Position numbers and translations under genes: made by a program. From positions 1-9,165 of the forward strand of contig JAICHS010000080.1 of the NCBI GenBank assembly GCA_025924775.1: a DNA stretch of 9,165 nt. Reading direction: 5' to 3'. Source of the DNA: Rhodanobacteraceae bacterium (lineage in GTDB: Bacteria; Pseudomonadota; Gammaproteobacteria; Xanthomonadales; Rhodanobacteraceae). The notes under the pieces were generated by a model. The model did no database searches, had not been told where the DNA came from, and saw only the letters and a program-made list of their open reading frames with translations. This document shows, one piece after another, positions 1 to 5,678 of this stretch. How positions within the stretch are numbered: position 1 is the stretch's first letter; every line of letters begins with the position of its first letter.

Positions 1-188
1 CGGCATGCCGGGTTGGCCAACACGACATCCGGTGTGAACGATTCCAGCGTCGCCGCAAGTTCTTCCTCGGTGGCGATCCGCTGTGGACGCAACGCGATGC
101 CGCTGTTGCGTAGCACGCTGATGGTCTGCTCAGCGTCCTCGGCCTGATCCTCGACGATGATCAGCTTGGTGATTGGTTCAGGCAGCAT
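1..188 (-). CDS. Receiver-like N-terminus of a signalling protein, possibly FimX-like (partial, runs off the left edge)
   Basis: Reading the minus strand from an ATG at 188 gives 62 residues in an open frame that continues beyond base 1. The start has the pattern of a CheY-like receiver: a hydrophobic strand LIIVED (residues 9-14) with an acidic pair E13-D14, then a helix, and a third strand PDVVLANP (53-60). In an active receiver the phospho-acceptor Asp follows this strand, where this protein has Asn59, so phosphorylation at the usual site is unlikely. Degenerate receivers at the N-terminus are known in FimX-type c-di-GMP proteins (REC-PAS-GGDEF-EAL), which control type IV pili in xanthomonads and pseudomonads. 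That identity is my inference, because the diagnostic domains lie outside the window. An AGGG at about -12 may be the ribosome binding site. The gene lies downstream of epmB on the same strand, separated by 156 bases. It could instead be another response regulator or hybrid protein. Confidence 0.7.
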   Translation of the reverse strand, partial: MLPEPITKLIIVEDQAEDAEQTISVLRNSGIALRPQRIATEEELAATLESFTPDVVLANPAC

Positions 189-344
189 TGCAGACCCTGC
201 ACGGCACGAACCCGGGGTGCGTGCGTCGCATTCGGGCGCGCGGGCGGCATGGCGCGCCAGCTCCGACCCGGTGGTGGATCGTCATGAAGGTGTTTTTCAT
301 GCCCGCTGTTGTACCCGATCGGGGTTGGCGGCGCCAGCCGTGGA
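189..344. other. Non-coding gap between epmB stop and the receiver-like gene
   Basis: I see no gene in these 156 bases. They hold two small structures: a perfect 10-base palindrome TGGCGCGCCA at 250-259, and an inverted repeat CATGAA/TTCATG at 283-288 and 296-301 with a 7-base loop. Neither looks like a rho-independent terminator, since no T-run follows a GC-rich stem on the minus strand. No convincing -35/-10 pair for the downstream gene was found; the best -10-like match on the minus strand is TACAAC without a good -35 partner. Confidence 0.5.
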
Positions 345-1355
345 TCAAACCGGGCGCTTGGCGTCGTCGCCCGGCAGTTCGCGCACCAGACGTGGTACCA
401 GGTAACCGGGCAGGCGGGCCCGGACCTCATCCATCAGTTCGCGCCCGCGTGCGTCAGGCACTTCGAAGTGGGCGGTGCCGCGCACGCGGTCCAGCTGGTG
501 CAGGTAATAGGGCAGCACGCCCAGCGCGAACAGCCGCTCGGACAGGTCGACCAGCGCCGTGGCGTTGTCATTGACGCCACGCAGCAGCACCGACTGGTTG
601 AACAGGGTTACGCCCGCAGCGTGCAAGCGCGCGCAGGCCGCGGCGACGTCGCCATCCAGTTCGTGCGCATGGTTGGCGTGCAGCACCAACACCCGCTGCA
701 GCGGCAGCGCGGACAGCCAATCGCACAGCGCGGCGTCGATGCGTTCGGGCAGCACCACGGGCAGGCGCGAGTGGATGCGCAGGCGGGTCACGTGCGGCAG
801 GTCGCGCAGGGCATCGGTCAGGTCCTTGAGCTTGGCGGTCGACAGCACCAGCGGGTCGCCGCCCGACAGGATCACTTCGCGGATGGAAGTATCCGCGGCC
901 AGGCAATCCACGGCCGCGTGCCACGCGTGCGCCGCGGCCAGTTCTTCCGCGTAGGGAAAGTGGCGGCGAAAGCAATAGCGGCAGTTGATCGCGCAGGAAC
1001 CCGCCGCGATCAGCAGCGCGCGGCCGGCGTATTTGTGCAGCACGCCGTGCGCCTGCACGGCGTCCAGGTCGCCCACGGCGTCGTCGCTGAAGCCGGGCAC
1101 CTCGTCCAGTTCGGCCAGCACCGGCAGGACTTGCAGCAGCAGCGGGTCGTTCGGATCGCCCTTGTGCATCCGCCGGATGAAGCTGCGCGTGACTTTCAAC
1201 GGGAAGCCCGCGTCGCCGGCGGGCAGGCGCCCGGCCAGGTGCGGCAGTCCGACCAGTGCCAGCAGCTCGCCGGCGTCGGTGACGGCTTCGCGCAGGCCCT
1301 GGCGCCAGTCGGGCAGGGGTACTGCCTGCGTGGAAGGGTTGGTTGCGGTTATCAT
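345..1355 (-). CDS. epmB: EpmB, elongation factor P (R)-beta-lysine modification: radical SAM lysine 2,3-aminomutase
   Basis: EpmB converts (S)-alpha-lysine to (R)-beta-lysine, which EpmA then attaches to EF-P Lys34. The protein is 336 residues from the chosen start, close to E. coli EpmB (342). The radical SAM cluster CAINCRYC has C121, C125 and C128, binding the 4Fe-4S cluster and SAM. A GGDPL motif lies at 165-169, the family segment YYLHQLDRVRGTAHF at 283-297, and a C-terminal Lys333 in DAKRPV aligns with the PLP-binding lysine of E. coli EpmB (in its SKTPL segment). KamA-type aminomutases are relatives but are longer. A second in-frame ATG at 1397 would add 14 residues. I prefer 1355 because the sequence after it (MITAT...) matches the family's usual beginning and an AGGG lies upstream. 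The gene is divergent from efp, its substrate gene, with 106 bases between the starts. No epmA is present in the window. Confidence 0.95.
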   Translation of the reverse strand: MITATNPSTQAVPLPDWRQGLREAVTDAGELLALVGLPHLAGRLPAGDAGFPLKVTRSFIRRMHKGDPNDPLLLQVLPVLAELDEVPGFSDDAVGDLDAVQAHGVLHKYAGRALLIAAGSCAINCRYCFRRHFPYAEELAAAHAWHAAVDCLAADTSIREVILSGGDPLVLSTAKLKDLTDALRDLPHVTRLRIHSRLPVVLPERIDAALCDWLSALPLQRVLVLHANHAHELDGDVAAACARLHAAGVTLFNQSVLLRGVNDNATALVDLSERLFALGVLPYYLHQLDRVRGTAHFEVPDARGRELMDEVRARLPGYLVPRLVRELPGDDAKRPV

Positions 1356-1395
1356 GTCGGGCCCTGCGCCGGGTGCGAGCCCCGGCAAACCAGTC

Positions 1396-1401
1396 ATTCT
1401 A
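1396..1401 (-). promoter_or_regulatory. Possible -10 element for epmB (TAGAAT)
   Basis: On the minus strand TAGAAT (1401 down to 1396) matches five of six bases of the sigma-70 -10 consensus. The region 17-18 bases upstream reads GGATTT or GATTTC, a poor -35. Transcription from here would start near 1389, between the two candidate epmB ATGs, which would favour the 1355 start. This is a weak call based on one hexamer. Confidence 0.3.
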
Positions 1402-1450
1402 GGTCAACCCCGGGGCCGAAATCCGCGCCTCCGGGGGCGACCCGTATCCA

Positions 1451-1455
1451 CGGAG
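1451..1455 (+). promoter_or_regulatory. Ribosome binding site of efp (CGGAG)
   Basis: The purine-rich CGGAG lies six bases upstream of the ATG at 1462 and fixes the efp start among the in-frame options. The open frame itself extends far upstream, through epmB on the opposite strand, but without a comparable site. Confidence 0.65.
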
Positions 1456-1461
1456 TTCAAT

Positions 1462-2028
1462 ATGGCCAGCTACGACCTCAATGGTGTCAAGAACGGTTTG
1501 AAGATCATTGTCGACGGCGATCCCTACGTGATCGTTGGTGCGGATTTCATCAAACCAGGCAAGGGCCAGGCTTTTACCCGCATCAGGATCCGCAACCTCA
1601 AGAATGGCCGCACCACCGAAAAGACCATGAAGGCGACCGACAGCGTCGAGGGCGCGGACGTGGTCGACACCAACATGCAGTACCTGTACACCGATGGCGA
1701 ATTCTGGCACTTCATGGAACCCGAGAGCTTCGAGCAGCACCGTGCCGACAAGAACGCGATGGGCGATGCCGCGCAGTGGCTGAAAGGCGAAGAGGACTGC
1801 ATCGTCACGTTGTGGAACGGCGCGCCGCTGTCGGTGCTGCCACCCAACTTCGTGGAACTGAAGATCGTCGAGACCGACCCGGGCTTGCGGGGCGACACCT
1901 CGGGGGGCGGCGGCAAGCCGGCCAAGCTGGAAACCGGCGCCACGGTACGCGTGCCACTGTTCGTCAACCAGGACGAAGTGATCCGCGTCGATACCCGCAC
2001 CGGCGAGTACGTCAGCCGGGTCAAATGA
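1462..2028 (+). CDS. efp: Elongation factor P (EF-P)
   Basis: EF-P binds between the P and E sites of stalled ribosomes and speeds peptide bond formation at consecutive prolines. The 188-residue product has the usual length and three-domain layout: an N-terminal KOW-like barrel (about 1-65) and two OB-fold domains (about 66-128 and 129-188). The modification loop reads KPGKGQAF with Lys34 at the position beta-lysylated by EpmA/EpmB in E. coli, in agreement with the divergent epmB gene next door. The C-terminal part includes the conserved segment GATVRVPLFVNQDEVIRVDTRTGEYVSRVK (its last residues match the EF-P signature region). A glycine-rich stretch GDTSGGGGKP near 142-151 is the family linker. 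The ATG follows a CGGAG site at six bases spacing. A palindromic repeat begins four bases after the stop. Confidence 0.98.
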   Translation: MASYDLNGVKNGLKIIVDGDPYVIVGADFIKPGKGQAFTRIRIRNLKNGRTTEKTMKATDSVEGADVVDTNMQYLYTDGEFWHFMEPESFEQHRADKNAMGDAAQWLKGEEDCIVTLWNGAPLSVLPPNFVELKIVETDPGLRGDTSGGGGKPAKLETGATVRVPLFVNQDEVIRVDTRTGEYVSRVK

Positions 2029-2032
2029 TGTG

Positions 2033-2095
2033 GTAGGAGCGCGCCCGCGCGCGAGGGTTCTCGAAAGATTGGTCGCCGGCAGGCCGGCTCCTGCG
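2033..2095. repeat. REP-like bipartite palindromic repeat, copy 1 (efp-mtaD gap)
   Basis: The left arm opens with GTAGGAGC (2033-2040) and the right arm ends with GCTCCTGC (2087-2094), complementary at seven of eight positions with one T/G mismatch. Each arm also forms its own small hairpin: GCGCGC pairs with GCGCGC (2039-2044 with 2047-2052), and GCCGGC with GCCGGC (2075-2080 with 2083-2088). The inner stems differ between arms but stay self-complementary, which suggests the fold is what is kept. I associate repeats of the form GTAGGAGC...GCGACC with Lysobacterales chromosomes; a second copy lies at 6595-6657. As RNA it could act as a weak terminator or 3'-end stabiliser for efp. It ends only eight bases before the mtaD-like start. 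Confidence 0.75.
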
Positions 2096-2103
2096 AATAC
2101 ACC

Positions 2104-3441
2104 GTGAGTCCTCCGCAACCCATCGATCTTCTCATCACCGCCCGCTGGGTCGTTCCGGTCGAGCCCGCGCGCGTGGTGTGGGAAGACCACGCGGTCGCGA
2201 TCGAGGGCGGCGCGATCATCGAAGTGTTGCCGCGCGGCGATGCCGAATCGAAATACGCGCCGCGCGAGCGCGTGGACCTGCCCGGCCACGCGCTGATCCC
2301 GGGCCTGGTCAACGCCCATACCCACAACCCGATGACGCTGCTGCGCGGTCTGGCCGACGACCTGCCGCTGATGACGTGGCTCAGCGACCACATCTGGCCG
2401 GTCGAGGCCAGGGTGATCGGCCCCGAGTTCGTGCGCGACGGCGTCGAGCTTGCGATCGCCGAGATGCTGCGCGGGGGCACGACCTGCTGCAACGAGAATT
2501 ATTTCTTCCCGGACGTGCAGGCCGCGACCTATCGGGCGCATGGTTTCCGCGCGCGGGTCGGGTTGCCGATCATCGAGTTTCCGAGCGCATGGGCCGCGGA
2601 CCGCGATGAGTATTTCGAGCGTGCGCTGGCGGTGCATGACCAGTACGCCGGCGACGCGCTCATCGCCACGGCGTTCGCGCCACACGCGCCGTACACCGTC
2701 GCGGATGCGTCGTTCGAGCGCATCCGCACGCTGTCGGACCAGCTTGACCTGCCGGTGCACCTGCACCTGATGGAAACCGCCCGCGAGGTGGAGGACAGCC
2801 GGCGTGAACACGGCCTGCGCCCGATGCAGCGGCTGCAGAAGCTGGGCCTGGTCAACGACCGCCTGATCGCGGTGCACATGACCCAGGTGAGCGACGCGGA
2901 AATCGCGTTGTGCGCGGAGGCTGGCGTGTCGGTGGTGCACTGCCCGGAATCCAACCTGAAGCTTGCATCCGGGTTCTGCCCGGCCGAGAAGCTGCGGCGC
3001 GCGGGAGTCAACCTGGCGCTTGGGACCGATGGCTGCGCGTCCAACAACGACCTCGACATGTTCGGCGAATTGCGGACCGCTGCGCTGCTGGCGAAAGCCG
3101 TGGCCGGCGACGCGGCCGCATTCGACGACGCCTTCGCGTTGCGCGCGGCCACCCTGAATGGCGCCAAGGCCTTGCAGTTGGATGCCAAGATCGGCTCGCT
3201 CGAGGTGGGCAAGCGCGCCGACCTTGCGGCGGTGCGCCTGGACGAAGTGGAAACCCAACCGCTCTACAATGTGGTTTCGCACCTGGCGTACGCGGTGTCG
3301 CGCCGCCAGGTCAGCGATGTCTGGATCGACGGCGCCCACAAGCTGGCCGCGGGCGAACTGGTCGATTTCGACCTGGCGGGCGTGCTGGACAAGGCCCGTC
3401 GCTGGGGCCAGAGGATCGCGGTGTCGGGCGGCGCGGAATGA
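2104..3441 (+). CDS. mtaD: TRZ/ATZ-family amidohydrolase, probable 5'-methylthioadenosine (and S-adenosylhomocysteine) deaminase
   Basis: This 445-residue metal-dependent hydrolase of the amidohydrolase superfamily probably deaminates methylthioadenosine, a polyamine-synthesis by-product. The metal ligands are visible: NAHTH (H72, H74), VHLHLMET with H219/H221 and E224, H258 in AVHMTQ, H279 in HCPESNLKLASG, and D309 in GTDGCASNND. Small composite beta segments at the N-terminus (about 7-62) and C-terminus (ADLAAVRL, after 370) flank the barrel. The neighbourhood supports the call: in Pseudomonas aeruginosa the characterised MTA deaminase gene sits next to ubiG and a HAD phosphatase in the same order. 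Automated annotation often labels such proteins chlorohydrolase or ammeline hydrolase; guanine or isoguanine deaminase is a less likely alternative. The start is GTG, with no good Shine-Dalgarno, because the repeat ends eight bases upstream; no ATG lies close in frame. The stop is four bases before ubiG. Confidence 0.85.
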   Translation: MSPPQPIDLLITARWVVPVEPARVVWEDHAVAIEGGAIIEVLPRGDAESKYAPRERVDLPGHALIPGLVNAHTHNPMTLLRGLADDLPLMTWLSDHIWPVEARVIGPEFVRDGVELAIAEMLRGGTTCCNENYFFPDVQAATYRAHGFRARVGLPIIEFPSAWAADRDEYFERALAVHDQYAGDALIATAFAPHAPYTVADASFERIRTLSDQLDLPVHLHLMETAREVEDSRREHGLRPMQRLQKLGLVNDRLIAVHMTQVSDAEIALCAEAGVSVVHCPESNLKLASGFCPAEKLRRAGVNLALGTDGCASNNDLDMFGELRTAALLAKAVAGDAAAFDDAFALRAATLNGAKALQLDAKIGSLEVGKRADLAAVRLDEVETQPLYNVVSHLAYAVSRRQVSDVWIDGAHKLAAGELVDFDLAGVLDKARRWGQRIAVSGGAE

Positions 3442-3445
3442 TGCG

Positions 3446-4174
3446 ATGACGGAAACCAACCACAACGCCGACCCCGAGGAACTGGCACGTTTTGGCAAAC
3501 TGGCCAGTCGCTGGTGGGATCCGGACGGCGAATCGCGCCCGCTGCACGACTTGAATCCGGTGCGGCTGGCGTTCGTGGCCGGGCGCGCCGCGCTGCATGG
3601 CGCGCGCGTCGCGGACGTGGGGTGCGGCGGGGGCCTGCTCAGCGAGGCGCTGGCCCGCGCCGGGGCGCAAGTCACCGCGATCGACCTGGCGCCGGAGGTG
3701 CTGGAAGTCGCGCGGTTGCACCTGCTGGAAACCAACGCCGACCTGCCGGCGCCGCTTGCGATCGACTATCGCCTGTGCGCGCCCGCCGAGCTTGCCGCAA
3801 CCGCATCCGCCACGTTCGACGTGGTGTGCTGCATGGAACTGATCGAACACGTACCCGACCCGGCGGCGTTGGTCGCGAACCTCGCCGCGCTCGTGAAGCC
3901 CGGCGGCAAGGTGTTCCTGTCCACCTTGAACCGCACACCGGCCAGTTTCGCGGCGGCCATCATCGGCGCGGAATACGTGGCGCGGCTGCTGCCGCGCGGC
4001 ACCCACGACTATCGCCAGTTCATCAAGCCGTCGGAGTTGGCGGCGCTGCTGCGGCAAAATGGACTGACCCTGGACGAGATCTCAGGAATTGCGTACAACC
4101 CGTTGAATCGCAAGGCATGGCTGACGCCGCACGCGGCCGTCAACTACATCGTCTGCGCCAGCAAGGCCGCATGA
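3446..4174 (+). CDS. ubiG: UbiG, bifunctional 2-polyprenyl-6-hydroxyphenol / 3-demethylubiquinol O-methyltransferase
   Basis: UbiG performs both O-methylations of ubiquinone synthesis, using S-adenosylmethionine, at the inner membrane. The product has 242 residues against 240 in E. coli. Class I methyltransferase motifs are clear: DVGCGGG (57-63) for SAM binding, acidic D80 at the end of strand 2, and the post-I region FDVVCCMELIEHVPDP (124-139). UbiG-specific signs are FGKLASRWWDPDGESRPLHDLNPVR near the N-terminus (from 16), STLNRT (159-164), HDYRQFIKPSEL (187-198) and YNPL (217-220). The amphipathic helix region around 165-183 fits the membrane-contact insert known in UbiG. GGAA about seven bases before the ATG serves as ribosome binding site. 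The upstream mtaD-like stop is four bases away, and the ATGA at 4171 couples it to the phosphatase gene. Confidence 0.96.
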   Translation: MTETNHNADPEELARFGKLASRWWDPDGESRPLHDLNPVRLAFVAGRAALHGARVADVGCGGGLLSEALARAGAQVTAIDLAPEVLEVARLHLLETNADLPAPLAIDYRLCAPAELAATASATFDVVCCMELIEHVPDPAALVANLAALVKPGGKVFLSTLNRTPASFAAAIIGAEYVARLLPRGTHDYRQFIKPSELAALLRQNGLTLDEISGIAYNPLNRKAWLTPHAAVNYIVCASKAA

Positions 4175-4836
4175 CGCCGCTGCCGCAACCGTTGGCCGGG
4201 GTGTTTTTCGACCTCGATGGCACGCTGGTGGATTCCGCGCGCGACATGCACGCGGCGTTGGCCGGGTTGTGCAGTGAACGGGGCCTGGCGACGCCGCCGT
4301 TCGAGCGCGTGCGTGAAACCGTGTCCCGGGGCGCGCGTGCGGTGGTGCGCTGCGCGGTCGGTGACGACGAAGCGGCTGTGGACGCGGTGCTGCCGCGGTT
4401 CCTGGAGCTCTACGTTGCGACCGGCATGGCGCATACGCGCGCCTTCGCCGGCATTGACGCCTTGCTGGCCGGCCTGGAGGCACGCGACGTGCGCTGGGGG
4501 GTCGTCAGCAACAAGGCCGAGGCACTGGTGGCATTGGTGATGACAAAGCTCGGTTTGGATGTGCGCGCCGCCGCGGTGGTCGGCGGCGACACGCTGGCCC
4601 GGCGCAAGCCCGATCCCGCGCCGGTGCTGCACGCGTGCACGCTGGCCGGCGTCGCGCCCGCGCGTTGCGTGTTCGTAGGGGATGACCCGCGCGACATCCA
4701 GGCCGGCCGCGCGGCCGGCCTGTTCACGGTCGCCGCGGCTTGGGGCTACCTGGACGGCGCGGATCCGCGTGCGTGGCAGCCGGACGCGATCAGCGCCGAC
4801 CCTGAACAATTGACCGCGCTGCTGGAGCGCGCGTGA
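4171..4836 (+). CDS. gph: HAD-superfamily phosphatase of the Gph/MupP type (annotated phosphoglycolate phosphatase; MupP more likely)
   Basis: This 221-residue protein has all four HAD motifs: FDLDGT with nucleophile D14 and acid D16, SNK (113-115), K146 in RRKPDPAP, and GDDPRD with D171/D172 and D175. The cap domain is alpha-helical, inserted after motif I. Families in this length range include Gph, which removes phosphoglycolate, and MupP, the N-acetylmuramate-6-phosphate phosphatase of peptidoglycan recycling in pseudomonads. Three details look more like MupP than E. coli Gph as I remember them: the SRGARAVV segment in the cap (52-59), GDDPRDIQAGR rather than GDSRNDIQAA in motif IV, and a C-terminal GYL...DPRAW...DP.QL pattern. 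The ubiG neighbour is also shared with Pseudomonas mupP. The symbol gph follows common annotation and is not a claim about substrate. The ATGA overlap with ubiG and GTGA overlap with the next gene suggest coupling; AAGG at 4163-4166 is the likely ribosome binding site. Confidence 0.85.
   Translation: MTPLPQPLAGVFFDLDGTLVDSARDMHAALAGLCSERGLATPPFERVRETVSRGARAVVRCAVGDDEAAVDAVLPRFLELYVATGMAHTRAFAGIDALLAGLEARDVRWGVVSNKAEALVALVMTKLGLDVRAAAVVGGDTLARRKPDPAPVLHACTLAGVAPARCVFVGDDPRDIQAGRAAGLFTVAAAWGYLDGADPRAWQPDAISADPEQLTALLERA
4699..4722. repeat. 24-base perfect palindrome inside the HAD phosphatase gene
   Basis: The 12-base half CAGGCCGGCCGC is followed at once by its exact reverse complement, with the centre between 4710 and 4711. 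It contains GGCCGGCC twice (4701-4708 and 4713-4720). In frame it encodes Q-A-G-R-A-A-G-L within motif IV of the phosphatase, so family constraint on AGRAAG plus high-GC codon choice may explain it. Confidence 0.85.
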
Positions 4837-5678
4837 GCGGCAGCGCGTTCGACGACTACCTGAAGCAGTGGCGCGAGGCCAGCCCGCAGCGCCCGCTCGC
4901 GTGGCTGTTCCTGCGTCCCGACGAGCACGTGGTCTTCGGCGCGCTTGCGGCCATGCTGCGCGAATGGGACAAGGCACGCGACGTGAGCGAGCCGCAGGTG
5001 GCGGCCGCCAAGCTCGGGTGGTGGCGCGAGGAACTGCAGCGCGCGCTTGCGGGCACCGCGGTGCATCCGTTGACCCAACCGCTGTTTGCCGACGTGCGGG
5101 CCCGGTCCGTGCCGCTCGCCTGCTGGACGGCTGCGATCGATGCCAGCGTGGCCACGCTGGCGCTGCCGCCGCCCGCGGATTTTGCGGCGCAGCTCGATGC
5201 GTCGATGCCGCTTGCCAGCGCGGTCGCGGTGCTGGAAACCCGCGTGTGGTTTGGTGCCGGTGCCGACGCCACGCGGGCGGCTCGGGTCATCGCGCATGCA
5301 CGGCTGGTTGGCAACGCCTGCGCGTTGCCCGCCGAGGTCGGACGTGGGCGCTCGCCGCTGCCGATGAACCTGCTGGCGCGGCACGGACTGACCATCGAAG
5401 GCCTGGCCGGCGATGGCCAGGCGCGGCGCGCGGCGCTGCGCGACCAGCTTGCGGAGCTGCGGCGCGGACTCGACGCGGCCGCTAGAATGAGCGGCCCCTT
5501 GACGCTGTTCCGCGACGTCGGTTTGCAGCACGACCTGACCGCGCTCGATCGTGCCGTGCGGGCCGAGGATCCACTGGCGGCGCTCGCCGCGCGCGTGCAC
5601 GGGCGGCCCGGCTTGTTGAAAACCTGGCGCGCGGCCCGCAGATGGCGGGGTACCGTCCGCAGCGAGTCCCATACATGA
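4833..5678 (+). CDS. Squalene/phytoene synthase-family protein with degenerate aspartate motifs (NDUFAF6-like)
   Basis: This 281-residue protein shows the family's typical segment AAKLGWWREELQRAL (58-72), preceded by a helix where synthases carry their first Asp-rich motif. Here that place reads REWDKARDVSEP (43-54), without the DDxxD pattern. The second motif region, usually RDVGED followed by GR.YLP, reads ACALPAEVGRGRSPLP (162-177), so its aspartates are also gone while GRxxLP remains. Farnesyl or presqualene diphosphate condensation is therefore unlikely. The eukaryotic relative NDUFAF6 is a non-catalytic complex I assembly factor of the same fold, and I infer that this may also be a binding or assembly protein. 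It begins with GTG overlapping the phosphatase stop (GTGA), with GGAG five bases upstream, and its own TGA overlaps the folE2 ATG. No signal peptide or clear membrane span is seen. Actual function is unknown. Confidence 0.75.
   Translation: MSGSAFDDYLKQWREASPQRPLAWLFLRPDEHVVFGALAAMLREWDKARDVSEPQVAAAKLGWWREELQRALAGTAVHPLTQPLFADVRARSVPLACWTAAIDASVATLALPPPADFAAQLDASMPLASAVAVLETRVWFGAGADATRAARVIAHARLVGNACALPAEVGRGRSPLPMNLLARHGLTIEGLAGDGQARRAALRDQLAELRRGLDAAARMSGPLTLFRDVGLQHDLTALDRAVRAEDPLAALAARVHGRPGLLKTWRAARRWRGTVRSESHT
5401..5422. repeat. Perfect 8-base inverted repeat in the squalene-synthase-like gene
   Basis: GCCTGGCC (5401-5408) and its exact reverse complement GGCCAGGC (5415-5422) flank a six-base loop GGCGAT. 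It lies within the coding sequence, in the region encoding residues 190-197, and no T-run follows. It may be a codon-choice coincidence or a transcript hairpin inside the operon. Confidence 0.5.

Noticed and set aside
250..259. Palindrome TGGCGCGCCA as a regulator site
   Set aside because: Ten bases of GC-rich palindrome are expected by chance in such DNA and there is no second copy nearby.
283..301. CATGAA/TTCATG inverted repeat as terminator of epmB
   Set aside because: Six AT-rich pairs without a T-tract on the minus strand do not form a convincing rho-independent terminator.
1350..1355. TATCAT as a -10 box for efp on the plus strand
   Set aside because: No acceptable -35 at 16-18 bases, and the hexamer is simply the complement of the epmB start ATGATA.
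1353..1397. Longer epmB from ATG 1397
   Set aside because: The extra 14 residues are Gly/Pro-rich without family match, and a possible -10 box overlaps that ATG.
309..2036. Plus-strand open frame of 575 codons across epmB
   Set aside because: It lies antisense to epmB and out of frame with efp, has low-complexity Arg/Gln/Ala-rich composition and no recognisable domain. High GC lengthens such frames.
1399..3735. Minus-strand open frame of 778 codons across efp, mtaD-like and ubiG
   Set aside because: Opposite to three clearly conserved genes, Arg/His-rich with no motif. A shadow of third-position GC bias.
5483..5504. TAGAAT (5483-5488) and TTGACG (5499-5504) as an internal promoter for folE2
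   Set aside because: They are in the wrong order to work together, and neither has a partner at proper spacing. The AGA codon in TAGAAT is unusual for this GC-rich gene but not enough for a call.
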